55,310 bases of DNA from NCBI RefSeq assembly GCF_016918075.2, contig NZ_JAERPS020000012.1:1-55310 (forward strand). Reading direction: 5' to 3'. How positions within the stretch are numbered: the first letter of the stretch is position 1; each line of letters starts with the position of its first letter. Made by a program: the position numbers and the translations under genes. The notes beneath the pieces were generated by a model, which ran no database searches, was not told the DNA's origin, and saw only the letters and a program-made list of their open reading frames with translations. Of the stretch, positions 7,854 to 18,200 are shown in pieces. The stretch comes from Rheinheimera maricola (GTDB lineage: Bacteria; Pseudomonadota; Gammaproteobacteria; Enterobacterales; Alteromonadaceae).

Positions 7854-8992
7854 GTGTAATAAACAAAATGCTGCGCGATTTAGAGCAACGCCGCAGTATT
7901 GAACATGGCAATATGGATATTATCCGCCAGCAGCGTCAGCCTCTGTGGCTCACCATATTATTGTGCTCGACGTTGCTGCTGGCCATGTTTGCCATTTATG
8001 CAGTGTTAAATCGTAATCCGACCAGCGCACCAGTGCCAAACACGTTGTCGTTGCAGAGCAAGCCAATGGCGGTGCAAGCCACAGCACAACCGGCCATTTC
8101 TAACGACACCGTAACAATAACAACGGACAAACTGTTAGAGCAACAGCGTGTATCAGACCGCTCCGTGGTCGAAGCAGTTGTTACTGCTGCAACTAATACC
8201 AATACCGTTAAGACCAGAGCAGCAACCACAACAATAATTGCCGAGCCAGAGGTTATGTCATCGGCTACGCAATCTAATAGCTCAGCAACAGACCTGCAGG
8301 CAATCGAGCAGCAAGCCGACAAGCCCGCATCCATATCACAAGCTGTTTCGCCCGCTGCTGAAACCAGCATAGCAACAGCGCCGCCAGTTGCACAGTTAAG
8401 CATTACGCCTAGTGCTCCAGGTAACGAACAACGCGCAGCAATATTGCGTCAACAAGCATTAACTGCCACAGAAGCCGGGCAATGGTTGCAGGCTGTGAAT
8501 TTCTGGCAACAGTTACAACAGATGCTACCGCAACAAGCGCAGTCATATTTGGCGCAGGCTCGTCTGTGGTTACAATTGGGTAACCGACAGCAGGCCGAGC
8601 TGATATTGCAGCAAGCTCGCACGCAAGGTATAGAAAACGCAGATATTCAGTTGCTGCTGGCCCAAGCCGCGGCTAGCCGACAGCAATGGCAGCAGGTCGA
8701 CGAATTGTTATCCGCACAGTATGCGCTGGCACAGTATCCGCAATACTATGGTCTTAAGGCCACCGCCTTACAGCAAATGGCGCAGCACCAACAAGCGCTG
8801 TTGTGGTTTGACCGGCTTAGCCAGCTGCAGCCGCAGCAGGCTAAGTGGTGGCTGGGCGCAGCCATTTCGCTTGATGCTTTGGCACGCCAGGCAGATGCCA
8901 AGCAATATTATCGCAATGCTTTGCAATGGGGTGACAACTTATCGCAGCAAAGCACCAGTTACATTCATCAACGATTAGCGGCCACTGAGTAA
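7850..8992 (+). CDS. mshN: MSHA biogenesis TPR protein MshN
   Basis: A 380-residue bitopic protein. It opens with SVINKMLRDLEQRR, the usual short cytoplasmic start of MshN/GspB-like proteins, then a membrane helix (residues about 25-45). A Thr/Ala/Ser-rich periplasmic linker of about 150 residues precedes several TPR repeats (about 200-375). The ATG at 7850 is set by a perfect AGGAGG at 7841-7846 and overlaps the mshM stop; an in-frame ATG at 7814 would lack this site. TPR proteins of this type support pilotin or secretin interactions. Confidence 0.85.
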   Translation: MSVINKMLRDLEQRRSIEHGNMDIIRQQRQPLWLTILLCSTLLLAMFAIYAVLNRNPTSAPVPNTLSLQSKPMAVQATAQPAISNDTVTITTDKLLEQQRVSDRSVVEAVVTAATNTNTVKTRAATTTIIAEPEVMSSATQSNSSATDLQAIEQQADKPASISQAVSPAAETSIATAPPVAQLSITPSAPGNEQRAAILRQQALTATEAGQWLQAVNFWQQLQQMLPQQAQSYLAQARLWLQLGNRQQAELILQQARTQGIENADIQLLLAQAAASRQQWQQVDELLSAQYALAQYPQYYGLKATALQQMAQHQQALLWFDRLSQLQPQQAKWWLGAAISLDALARQADAKQYYRNALQWGDNLSQQSTSYIHQRLAATE

Positions 8993-8996
8993 AACC

Positions 8997-10727
8997 ATGC
9001 AAAGACCTCGTTTAAAAATGCGTTTGGGCGACCTGCTGGTGCACGAGAACATTATCTCTGAGCAGCAACTGCAACAAGCACTAGCGCAACAACAGCAAAG
9101 CGGCCGCAAATTGGGCGCTACGCTAATTGAGTTGAAATTTCTCAGTGAAGTGCAGTTGCTACAATTTTTAGCACAACAGCTAAATGTCCCTTTTTTAGAT
9201 ATTGCCCAGAAACAAATTGATCCCAAAGCCGTGCAATTACTGCCAGAGGTGCAGGCGCGGCGTTTCCGCGCGCTGGTGCTCGAGGACCGAGGTAACGTTG
9301 TGCTGCTGGGTATGAGCGACCCGGCTGATCTGGCGGCGCTGGATCAAATTGCCATGTTGTTGGCACCAAAACAGATGGAAATGGCGGTAGTACGTGAAAG
9401 CCAGCTAATTGATGCCTTTGACACGCTATACCGGCGCACCAAGGATATTGAAAGCTTTGCTACCCAGTTAAAGGCCGAGCATGGTGCTGACAATGGCTTA
9501 GACTTGAATGTGCTGGATGAGCAAGCTGATGCTGATAACACCATCGTTAAGCTATTACAGTCTATTTTTGAGGATGCGGTCCAGGTTAAAGCATCCGATA
9601 TCCATATTGAGCCAGATGAAAAAGTGTTGCGCATTCGCCAACGGATAGATGGCGTGCTACAGGAAAGTATTTTAAATGAAGTAAGTATCGCGTCGGCTTT
9701 GGTTTTACGGCTTAAGCTAATGGCAAATCTGGATATTTCGGAAAAGAGGCTGCCACAGGATGGCCGCTTTCAGATCAATGTGAAACAGCACCAGATCGAC
9801 GTGCGGATGTCGACCATGCCGGTTCAATATGGTGAATCAGTGGTTATGCGTTTATTGGACCAGTCTGCGGGTTTGTTGCATCTGGAAGAAACCGGTATGC
9901 CAGCGCACTTGCTTACGCGGCTAAGGCGTATTATTCAAAGCCCACACGGTATGATACTGGTAACCGGCCCCACTGGCTCGGGCAAAACGACAACACTTTA
10001 TGGATTACTCAGTGAGCTAAACCAGGCGGGCTGTAAAATTATTACCGTAGAAGACCCGGTAGAATATCGGCTGCCACGGGTTAATCAGGTGCAGGTGAAT
10101 CATAAAATTGGTTTAAGTTTTAGCAATGTATTGCGCACAACCTTACGCCAGGACCCCGACATCATTATGGTGGGGGAAATGCGCGATCAGGAAACCGCCG
10201 AGATGGGCTTGCGTGGTGCATTAACCGGCCATTTGGTGTTATCAACGCTGCATACGAATGATGCCGTTACCAGTACACTGCGGTTGATTGATATGGGCGC
10301 CGCGCCATATTTGGTTGCATCTGCTTTGCGGGCTATTATTGCCCAGCGTCTGATTCGCCGCTTATGTGACTATTGCAAACAACCTTATCAACCAGACGAG
10401 CTGGAAAGCAGCTGGTTACAACATAACAAAGCTAATACGTCGGCAACATACTGGCATGCTAGTGGCTGTCAATCCTGCAATCAAAGTGGTTATAAAGGCC
10501 GGCTGGGTGTGTTTGAACTGTTGCTGATCACCAAACCCTTGGCCGATGCATTGCGACGCAACGATACTGCAAGTTTTGCTAATTTGGCACATAGCAGTGA
10601 CGGTTTTACCAGCTTGGGTACTATGGCGCTTAATTATGCCCAGCAGGGCATTACCAGCCTTACTGAAGTGATCCGGGTGTCAGAATATCTCGATACGGAA
10701 AGCGGCTCTACGCCGTCTGAGGGCTAA
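8997..10727 (+). CDS. mshE: MSHA pilus extension ATPase MshE
   Basis: The 576-residue PilB/GspE-type hexameric motor that powers pilus extension. The N-terminal T2SSE_N domain starts with RLGDLLVHENIISEQQL; in Vibrio the corresponding MshE domain binds c-di-GMP. The core has Walker A GPTGSGKTT (about residues 324-332), the Asp box EDPVEY, a Walker B region RQDPDIIMVGEMRD (about 384) and two CxxC pairs (CDYC, CQSC) that make the zinc site of PilB-like ATPases. No retraction ATPase gene is in the window. The gap to mshN is four bases and to mshG five. Confidence 0.93.
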   Translation: MQRPRLKMRLGDLLVHENIISEQQLQQALAQQQQSGRKLGATLIELKFLSEVQLLQFLAQQLNVPFLDIAQKQIDPKAVQLLPEVQARRFRALVLEDRGNVVLLGMSDPADLAALDQIAMLLAPKQMEMAVVRESQLIDAFDTLYRRTKDIESFATQLKAEHGADNGLDLNVLDEQADADNTIVKLLQSIFEDAVQVKASDIHIEPDEKVLRIRQRIDGVLQESILNEVSIASALVLRLKLMANLDISEKRLPQDGRFQINVKQHQIDVRMSTMPVQYGESVVMRLLDQSAGLLHLEETGMPAHLLTRLRRIIQSPHGMILVTGPTGSGKTTTLYGLLSELNQAGCKIITVEDPVEYRLPRVNQVQVNHKIGLSFSNVLRTTLRQDPDIIMVGEMRDQETAEMGLRGALTGHLVLSTLHTNDAVTSTLRLIDMGAAPYLVASALRAIIAQRLIRRLCDYCKQPYQPDELESSWLQHNKANTSATYWHASGCQSCNQSGYKGRLGVFELLLITKPLADALRRNDTASFANLAHSSDGFTSLGTMALNYAQQGITSLTEVIRVSEYLDTESGSTPSEG

Positions 10728-10732
10728 GTACA

Positions 10733-11962
10733 ATGGCAAGCTTTGTTTATACCGCCCGGGACAGCAAAGGCAAAGCTGTGACTGGCCAGGTTGAGGCGGG
10801 CAACGAGAGTGCTGCGGCCGATCTGCTGCGGCGGCGCAGTTATCTGCCGCTTACCATACTGCGCCAGGCCGAGCCGGCAAAAGCAGGGCTAGCACAGCTT
10901 GAGTTTTGGCAAGCCAAGGTGTCACTGACTGATTTAATTATGCTGTCGCGGCAAATGTATTCATTAATGAAAGCGGGCATTCCTATTGTCCGGGCTATCG
11001 AGGGCTTGTCGCAAAGTACCAGTTCAAAAAAATTACAGCAGGTTCTAACCGAGCTGGTAGAGCAGTTGCAGAATGGCCGCACGTTATCGGTAGCCCTAGC
11101 CGAGCACCCTAAGGTGTTTAGTCGCCTTATGGTTAGCCTGGTGCATGTGGGTGAAAACACCGGAAGGTTGGACGAAGCCTTTTTGCAACTGACCTATTAT
11201 TTTGAACAGGAACTGGAAACGCGCAAGCAAATTAAGCAGGCCACCCGATACCCAATTTTTGTCATGTTAACTCTGGTGGTGGCACTGTTTATTTTAAACC
11301 TGGCGGTAATACCGCAATTCGCCGCCATGTTTGCCCGTTTTAATACCGAGCTGCCCTGGTCGACCAAAGCGTTATTAAGCAGTTCGGAGTTTTTTGTTGC
11401 CTATTGGCCGCTGATCCTGATTGTTATGGTAGGTAGCACAGTAGCGCTACGTCGTTATATTACTACCGAAGACGGTCGGGTAGCCTGGGGACGCTGGAAA
11501 CTGCGTTTTCCTATTATCGGTAGTGTTATTTACCGCGCCACATTGGGGCGGTTTGCCCGCAGTTTTGGCATGATGTTAAAAGCCGGCGTACCCATGACCA
11601 GCGCATTGACGTTAGTGTCTGATGCGGTAGATAACGAATACCTGGGAGAAAAAATTCGTGACATGCGGCGCAATATCGAGCGTGGTGAAAGCTTGCTCAG
11701 AGTGAGCCAGCAAAGCCAGATGTTTACCCCGTTGGTATTACAAATGATAGCCGTAGGTGAAGAAACCGGTGCCATGGACGACATGCTGGCTGAAGTAGCC
11801 GGCTTTTACGAGCGTGAAGTCGCGTTTGATTTAAAAAGCCTGACAGCAAAGATAGAACCTATTTTAATTGCTATCGTGGCGGTAATGGTGTTAATTCTGG
11901 CATTGGGTATTTTTACGCCGATGTGGGATATGTTAAATGCGTATAAAGGCAGTAGCGGTTAA
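10733..11962 (+). CDS. mshG: MSHA biogenesis inner-membrane platform protein MshG
   Basis: A 409-residue GspF/PilC-family polytopic protein with two T2SSF domains (about residues 70-190 and 275-395). Each has the family signature of a membrane helix after a helical bundle; hydrophobic segments are near residues 175-200, 225-245 and 380-400. It forms the platform on which MshE acts. The N-terminus FVYTARDSKGKAVTGQVEA is typical. It is the last gene of the assembly block; an 84-base gap follows, too small to hold mshF, which lies here in Vibrio. Confidence 0.93.
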   Translation: MASFVYTARDSKGKAVTGQVEAGNESAAADLLRRRSYLPLTILRQAEPAKAGLAQLEFWQAKVSLTDLIMLSRQMYSLMKAGIPIVRAIEGLSQSTSSKKLQQVLTELVEQLQNGRTLSVALAEHPKVFSRLMVSLVHVGENTGRLDEAFLQLTYYFEQELETRKQIKQATRYPIFVMLTLVVALFILNLAVIPQFAAMFARFNTELPWSTKALLSSSEFFVAYWPLILIVMVGSTVALRRYITTEDGRVAWGRWKLRFPIIGSVIYRATLGRFARSFGMMLKAGVPMTSALTLVSDAVDNEYLGEKIRDMRRNIERGESLLRVSQQSQMFTPLVLQMIAVGEETGAMDDMLAEVAGFYEREVAFDLKSLTAKIEPILIAIVAVMVLILALGIFTPMWDMLNAYKGSSG

Positions 11963-12010
11963 AATTTAGCGCAGCTGTCAACATTAGGGTGTAATTACAG
12001 TTTTTAGCGA

Positions 12011-12016
12011 TATACT
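12011..12016 (+). promoter_or_regulatory. candidate -10 box of a pilin-gene promoter
   Basis: TATACT lies 30 bases before mshB in the 84-base mshG-mshB gap, the largest gap in the msh locus before mshQ. No convincing -35 was seen at the right distance, so the site may need an activator or may be fortuitous. Pilin genes are commonly expressed more strongly than the assembly genes, which makes a promoter here plausible. Confidence 0.3.
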
Positions 12017-12046
12017 AACAATAACAAGCAACTTGGAGACGCAAGT

Positions 12047-12607
12047 ATGAAGAAGCAAAGTGGTTTTACGTTAATTGAATTAATTATAGTGGTGATCATT
12101 TTAGGCTTACTGGCCGCGACAGCGCTGCCACGCTTTCTGGATATTACAGAGCAAGCTGAAGATGTCGCCGTAGAAGGTGTCGCCGGTGGTTTTGCTGCTG
12201 CCGTAGGTTTAGTAAGAGCGCAATGGGAAGTGAATGGTCGTCCTACCGGTAACAACACCGCCACGGGTACTTTTGTTACTATCGATGGAATACAAGTGGG
12301 TGTAAATGGTGATATTAACGCGATTCCGCGCGGCTACCCGACTGGCGCAAACTCCACAGATACTACCCTGGCTTCGGTAGATGCCGACGCCTGTGTTGAT
12401 GTGCTGCAGCTCATTTTACAAAATCCGCCTAGTGCCTCAACCACTTTTGCCACTTCGAATAGCTTGTTTGTTCGCTTTGCGAATAATCTTTGTGAGTATC
12501 ATCAAACTGCAGGTTTAACGGCTGCGCCCGCTGCGGGTCTATTGGCGACTAACGGTTTTACCTACAGTCCGGCAAATGGTAACGTTAGTGTATTTTTAAA
12601 CCGGTAA
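12047..12607 (+). CDS. mshB: MSHA minor pilin MshB
   Basis: A 186-residue type IV pilin-like protein. A six-residue leader ending in glycine, then FTLIELIIVVIILGLLAA, gives the prepilin peptidase site and the hydrophobic N-terminal helix with Glu5 of the mature protein. A globular domain with two cysteines (ADACVD and NNLCEY) probably closed by a disulfide follows. GGAG precedes the ATG at a normal distance. It lies immediately upstream of the major pilin, as mshB does in Vibrio. Confidence 0.85.
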   Translation: MKKQSGFTLIELIIVVIILGLLAATALPRFLDITEQAEDVAVEGVAGGFAAAVGLVRAQWEVNGRPTGNNTATGTFVTIDGIQVGVNGDINAIPRGYPTGANSTDTTLASVDADACVDVLQLILQNPPSASTTFATSNSLFVRFANNLCEYHQTAGLTAAPAAGLLATNGFTYSPANGNVSVFLNR

Positions 12608-12627
12608 TAAATTAAAGGTGGGTTGTA

Positions 12628-13131
12628 ATGAAGCGTAATCAAGGTTTTACATTAATTGAATTAATCATTGTTATCGTTATTTTGGGTATTTTGGCAGTAA
12701 CGGCGGCGCCGAAGTTTTTAAACTTTTCCGGCGATGCCAAAGCCTCTACGCTAAGTGGTGTGCGCGGTGCACTGGAGTCCGCTGGTGCATTAGTGTATGG
12801 CAAAGCCATTATTGCCGGTAAGCATACTGCAGCTACCGAAACGCTAACAGATCCAGCTATTGCTATCGTTTATGGTTACCCGGCAGGTACTGCTGCAGCA
12901 ATACAAGCCGCCGCAGAGTTGTCATCGGCAGAGTGGGCTATTCTGCCTGTCGCTACCGCTGGCGAACCGGCAGGTAGCGCAGTTGGTGATGTTGTTATTG
13001 CTACTGAGGGCACCCTTGCTGCAGATCTGGCCGCATTAACCTGCCATGTACTGTATAAACCTGCAACGGGTGCGGGTACGCCAGTTGTAGTGACTAAACC
13101 GGTTATTACTGTCGTTAGCACAGGTTGCTGA
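12628..13131 (+). CDS. mshA: MSHA major pilin MshA
   Basis: A 167-residue type IV pilin, the main subunit of the MSHA fibre. A five-residue leader (MKRNQ) and glycine precede FTLIELIIVIVILGILAVTA, with APKFLNFSGDAKASTLSGV continuing as in Vibrio MshA. Two cysteines near the C-terminus (LTCHV and the final STGC) define the D-region disulfide. The ribosome site AAAGGTGG stands before the ATG. The globular part is rich in Ala, Gly, Thr and Val and is the portion expected to vary between strains. Confidence 0.9.
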   Translation: MKRNQGFTLIELIIVIVILGILAVTAAPKFLNFSGDAKASTLSGVRGALESAGALVYGKAIIAGKHTAATETLTDPAIAIVYGYPAGTAAAIQAAAELSSAEWAILPVATAGEPAGSAVGDVVIATEGTLAADLAALTCHVLYKPATGAGTPVVVTKPVITVVSTGC

Positions 13132-13146
13132 TAGTTGTAGCTTGTT

Positions 13147-13593
13147 ATGAAATCACAGCGCCGGGCCTCAGGTTTTACGTTAGTTGAGCTTATCGTGGTG
13201 CTGGTGTTAATCGGGGTGCTGGCGGTAAGCTTAGTACCCCGTTTTTTTGATGGCTCGGGCACATCTGAATACTTATACCGCGATCAGGCGCTAAACCTGT
13301 TACGCCGGGTGCAAATGCAGGCTATGCAATGTACGCTGGGCTGCAGCATAGCTGATGTCAATGTATCTTCTTCTGCCATAGTTATCGGCTCGGCAAATTG
13401 TAGCGATGCAGATACGACTAACTCGCTGTGTATCGCTGCGCGCGATGCGGTCGCATTGTCACCTGTTGGCACTATTCGCTTTGACAACTTTGGGCGGGCC
13501 AGCTGCAGTGCCGGCGCTTGTACGCTTAATGTGCTGGGCGCGTCTACACTAAGCGTCTGTATTGAAAGCGAAGGCTACATTCATCCATGTTAG
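13147..13593 (+). CDS. mshC: MSHA minor pilin MshC
   Basis: A 148-residue prepilin-like protein. The leader MKSQRRASG precedes FTLVELIVVLVLIGVLAVS, so it is a substrate for the prepilin peptidase. It is cysteine-rich (about eight cysteines, including CTLGC and CSAGAC), which suggests several disulfides in the globular head. Its last seven bases overlap mshD. Assigned by order and prepilin features; minor pilins of the locus are poorly conserved in sequence. Confidence 0.8.
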   Translation: MKSQRRASGFTLVELIVVLVLIGVLAVSLVPRFFDGSGTSEYLYRDQALNLLRRVQMQAMQCTLGCSIADVNVSSSAIVIGSANCSDADTTNSLCIAARDAVALSPVGTIRFDNFGRASCSAGACTLNVLGASTLSVCIESEGYIHPC

Positions 13594-14096
13594 CCCTGCA
13601 GCGTGGTTTCACACTCATTGAAATGATCGTCGGCATAGTGGTGCTGGCCATCAGTTTAAGCATTATTACCACTGTGCTGGGGCCGCTGTTTATTAAAAGT
13701 GCCGATCCCTGGCATCAGGTGCGCGCGGCCGAGTTGGGCCAAAGCCTGATGAACGAAATTATGGCCAAAGCCTTTGATGAAAACAGCAGCCGCAGTGGCA
13801 GTTTGTTGCGTTGTGGCGAAGCGGGAGCGGCGCCATGCTCGGTAGTGCTGGGGCCTGAAGAGTCCGAACGCAGCGAGTTTGATGACGTAGATGATTACCA
13901 TAATTTTTTTGCCAGCGGTAACGACATTCACAGTATTTTTGGCGCCAGCGATACCCGGCTGCAAGATGTCTACCGTGGCTTTCAGTTACACATCAGCGTA
14001 ACGGCCGACAGTCTGCAGACAAAACGTATTTTACTCACGGTCACTACGCCGACTGGTGCAGTGGTTGAGTTTAGTGCCATACGGGGCAACTGGTAA
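13587..14096 (+). CDS. mshD: MSHA minor pilin MshD
   Basis: A 169-residue prepilin-like protein with leader MLALQRG and helix FTLIEMIVGIVVLAISLSI. The N-terminal helix continues into ELGQSLMNEIMAKAFDEN, as in PilV/GspI-like minor pilins. It overlaps mshC by seven bases and mshO by one base (TAATG). Minor pilins of this type are thought to form a priming or tip complex for the fibre. Confidence 0.8.
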   Translation: MLALQRGFTLIEMIVGIVVLAISLSIITTVLGPLFIKSADPWHQVRAAELGQSLMNEIMAKAFDENSSRSGSLLRCGEAGAAPCSVVLGPEESERSEFDDVDDYHNFFASGNDIHSIFGASDTRLQDVYRGFQLHISVTADSLQTKRILLTVTTPTGAVVEFSAIRGNW

Positions 14097-14881
14097 TGCC
14101 TGCGCGTGGCTTTACCTTAATTGAGTTGGTTATCACTTTGGTGGTGCTGTCGATTATAGCGTTGGGCGTTACCAGCTATATTGGTATTGGCAGCCGTATG
14201 TATGCCGATGTTGCAGTGCGGGAGCAGGTATTGGGGCAAAGCCGGTTTGTTGCAGAGCGCCTGGTGCGCGAGCTTAGAAACGCCGCACCCAATAGTGTAC
14301 GTATCAGTGAAACACCACTGGTTAGCTGCATTGAATTTACTCCGCTCCTGGTCAGTGGTATATATAGCCGCATACCCGTGGCGCCTGAATCTTCGACAGA
14401 GTTGGAATTACAACTTTTTGGCCCGGGTAGCCTGACATCCACCACGTCACTGTTAGTGTATCCGCAGCAGGCAGCAGATTATTACGCCGCTTCAGCCCGC
14501 AAGTTAGCGTTAAATAGCGCCCAGCGTGATGCTATTGCTGCAGCTTCCACATCAGGAGCTACTGTTACACTCACATTGGCAAGCAATTACAGTTTTCCTG
14601 CACACTCGCCAGAGCGACGATTTTACGTTAGTGGTGACCCAGTCAGTTATTGCTATCAGGCGGGGGCCATTTACCGGTACGCCGGGTATGTCTCTGCCGG
14701 GGTGCAGCCAGCGCCACCCGTTGGCGGCGTGTTAATGGCTGAGGGTGTAAGTGCTGCTGAGTTTGAGCTGCAACCGGCGGTGCTCACCCGCAATGCCGTG
14801 GTAAACCTGTTTCTACAATTTGCTGGCGCTGAAGCGGATATGTTTTTTAACTACGAGGTGCACTTACCCAATGTGCCTTAA
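14096..14881 (+). CDS. mshO: MSHA minor pilin MshO
   Basis: A 261-residue prepilin-like protein, larger than its neighbours, as expected for a PilW/GspJ-like subunit. The very short leader MPARG precedes FTLIELVITLVVLSIIALG, and the segment REQVLGQSRFVAERLVREL is typical of the GspJ/PilW helix. The head has only two clear cysteines (VSCIEF, VSYCYQ). It starts within the mshD stop and its end overlaps mshP by 11 bases. Confidence 0.82.
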   Translation: MPARGFTLIELVITLVVLSIIALGVTSYIGIGSRMYADVAVREQVLGQSRFVAERLVRELRNAAPNSVRISETPLVSCIEFTPLLVSGIYSRIPVAPESSTELELQLFGPGSLTSTTSLLVYPQQAADYYAASARKLALNSAQRDAIAAASTSGATVTLTLASNYSFPAHSPERRFYVSGDPVSYCYQAGAIYRYAGYVSAGVQPAPPVGGVLMAEGVSAAEFELQPAVLTRNAVVNLFLQFAGAEADMFFNYEVHLPNVP

Positions 14882-15281
14882 TAAAAAACAGCAGCGTGGC
14901 AGTGCGCTGGTGATTGCGGTATTTGTTATAGTGGTGATGCTGGCATTAACGCTTAGCCTGTCACGTTTATTGATCTCCAGCAGTGAAACGCTGGTATATG
15001 AAGTACAAGGCACACGAACATTGCTTGCTGCGCAAAGCGGCCTGGAGATAGCATTAACAGAACTTTTTCCTGTGCCGGCAGTGCTACCAAATTGTGCGTT
15101 GTTAACCGGCAGCTATACTTTTACTGGCCCGGCGTTGCAAGGGTGCAGCGCCACAGTCGGCTGTATACGTTATAGCGCTGCAGCGGCAGACGCCGTGGCT
15201 ATTTTTCAGTTAAATAGCAGCGCTGATTGCACCGCTGGCGGTTTTCAAACCCGTCGTACAGTACAGATAGAGGTGCGTTAA
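14871..15281 (+). CDS. mshP: MSHA biogenesis protein MshP
   Basis: A 136-residue PilX/GspK-like protein. After a short basic start (MCLNKKQQRG) it has SALVIAVFVIVVMLALTLS, a pilin-type helix that lacks the FTLIE signature and Glu5, as PilX/GspK-type subunits often do. I use the ATG at 14871, since the in-frame upstream ATG at 14820 lies deep inside mshO. Four or more cysteines follow. The stop overlaps the mshQ start (TAATG). Confidence 0.78.
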   Translation: MCLNKKQQRGSALVIAVFVIVVMLALTLSLSRLLISSSETLVYEVQGTRTLLAAQSGLEIALTELFPVPAVLPNCALLTGSYTFTGPALQGCSATVGCIRYSAAAADAVAIFQLNSSADCTAGGFQTRRTVQIEVR

Positions 15282-18200
15282 TGCGGCACTGGCAACAACT
15301 TATCGGGCTGTGTTTGCTGCTGTGCTCCGCTGCAGTGCAGGCGGTTGTGTGCAGTGATATCTGGACTCAGGCAGTGAGAGCAAATAGCAGTGTTCCTGCC
15401 ACAATCACATTACCCGCAGCACTAAACGCGACCTTCCCTGAAGATCTTTCGCCAATAGATTACTATTATTCGGGTAATTTTGTCAGTGGGGCAAACCGTA
15501 TCGCCCGCTCAAGTAGCGCCACTGCACGTTTAATTATCGATGGCAATTTTACGGTTGAATCAGGTTCTCGTTTTAATGCCAGCGGCCTGGCGCAAAACTT
15601 TATGCTTGTTGTTACTGGAAGCCTGACCATTCAGTCAGATGTGGTTATTAATGGCTTTATTCTGGCGGGTGGCGCTATCAGTATTACTAGTGGTGCCACT
15701 GTGAATGGCGCAGTTACGGCCCGTGGCGCCATTGCCAACAATGGCACGGTAAATTATCAAAGCGCACAGCTAATCAATATTAATGGTGGTACGGTTTGTC
15801 AGAACGCATTCTTAGAACTAAAAGCGCATTATCCTCTTGATCAATGCAGCGGCCCAAGTTCGGGCGTTATTGAAGATTTAACCGGTAGCTATCCGGCCTC
15901 TGCGGTAAATGTAGGTGCACAGGCGGACGGTCAGGTGCTGCAGGCCGCGGCGTTTTCTGCCGCTGCAGATTATATCAATATCCCCGCCAGTCTGGCCAAC
16001 GGCGCTGGTAATTTTTCCTTAGCCATGTGGGTTCGGCTAGACAGCAGTGGCAGCGGTTTTCGGGAGTTATTCTCTGCCAGCAGCAACAGCTCTGACACTG
16101 AGCTTGAACTGTATATTAATGGCAGTAATGAAATACGAGCTGGCCTTAAAGGCGTTTATCATGCTTTTAGCGGTGGTAGTACCAGTGCGGTAGTTGCCAA
16201 CAACGTGTGGATCCAGGTAACCCTGGTGCGCAGCGGTAGTCAGCTCTGTTTGTATAGCAACAACAATCTGGTTAACTGTGTTGCCGCCAGCACGACTAAC
16301 TTGTCGGTAGCCCGTGCCGCTATCGGAATCTGGTGGCGGGCAAATGGCAGCCTGGCTGATAGCTTTCATGGCGATATTGACGAAGTACTTTGGTTTGACC
16401 AGGCGTTAACGGCGGCTCAGGTGAACTTGCTATATCAAAACCAGTTGGCCGGTAACAGTTTCGATGGAAGTAGCCGCGCCGACAGCTGCAGTGTGTGCCT
16501 GGCCGACGATTTTAGCGCCGGTGGCTTGTCTGACAACTGGGTAGTTGCACGCAGCAGTGGCAGCTTTACACCCACAGTGTTAAATGGCCGCTTGCGTATG
16601 ACTCAAGCGGTAGCCAATCAGGCTACATCGGCCACGTTTCAGCGCTTGTATCCTGCAGCTAATAATTTGGTGGTGGTAGAGTTTGACTATCGTGCTTATG
16701 GCGGCAATGGTGCCGACGGGTTGGCTGTGGTGTTATCTGATGCCACTGTGACGCCACAGCCGGGTTCGTTTGGCGGGCCACTGGGCTACGGCTTTAAACC
16801 GGGTGTGCCCGGTTTTGCCGGCGGCTGGCTCGGATTTGGTCTGGATGAATTCGGTAATTTTTCCAACGAAGGCGGGAGCTATAACATAGGCAGACGCCGG
16901 CAAGCTGTCGCGGTCCGCGGCTCAGGCAGTGGCACATCCGGTTACCGTTACCTACGAGGCAGCTGTAACAATGGTACTTCCAATACCGGCACGGCCTGCC
17001 TTACACCGGCAGTCGACGGCAATGAAAATACACCACACCGTTACCGGTTCACTATCGACTCCCGCATTGCGGGTGCCACACAAGTATCGGTTGAACGTGA
17101 TACTGGTAGTGGTTTTGTTATGCTTATTGCGCCATTTAATGCGCAAGGTCAAACCGGGCAGGCAGCAGTACCGGAAAACTTTTTTCTGTCTTTTACCGGC
17201 TCTACCGGTGGCTCTACCAATATACATGAGCTTGATAATCTGAGTATTTGTGCACTGCGTTCTAATGCCGTTGGCCAGCAGATTGACCATATTGAGTTAA
17301 CGCACTCAGCTAGTAGCGTTAGCTGTTTGGCAGCTCCGGTGCAGCTTAAAGCTTGCCTTAACGCCGATTGCAGCAGTTTATTTACTAACCCGGTCAGCGT
17401 CACCTTAAGCGCGACCTCCGGCAACTGGGCAATGCAGCCGGTGCAGTTAATTAATGGTACGGGCACTGCTTATTTGCGGAATACGGCAGGGGGGCTTAGT
17501 AGCATTGGTGTCACTGAAACGGTACCCGCCAGAAAGGCGTTTAGCCAAACCGTATGTAAGATAGGCACGAATAACAGCAATTGCCAGATCAATTTTACCA
17601 ATACAGGTTTGGCCGTTACGGCAGCCAACGGCACTAGTGCAGTGCCCAATAGCGTAGCGGCTGAAAATGTCAGTGCTGTGCTTCGTGCCGTGCGCACAAA
17701 CAGCGTTACCGGCGCATGTGAGGCCAGAGTAAGTGGTACGCAAAGTGTGCAGCTGGGGTTTAGTTGTGACAACCCGGGTAGCTGTATAGCAGGCCAGCAA
17801 TTGCGTATTAATGGCACGGCTATCGCGGCGAATAATGCCGGTACCAGTAGTAGCCGAACATCGGTTAATCTGCTGTTTGACAACGCTGGCTCTGCGCCGC
17901 TAAATCTGAATTATACCGATGTGGGCCAGCTCATGCTGCATGCCAGCCTGACGTTGCCAGAGCAGGCACCGGACCCCGCCATTATCCTAACCGGCAGTAG
18001 TAATGCATTCGTCGTGAAGCCGCATACCTTGGCTGTCACCTCAGCGAGTCGTCAGAATGACACTGCTAACCCGGCAACAACAAGTGCTGGCGCTGGTTTT
18101 GTTGCCGCCGGGGAGTTATTTAAGGCTAACGTTGAAGCGCGAAATGCCGCTGGCGCAGCGACGCCAAACTTTGGTAAAGAAACGCCGCGTCAGCAGGTTA

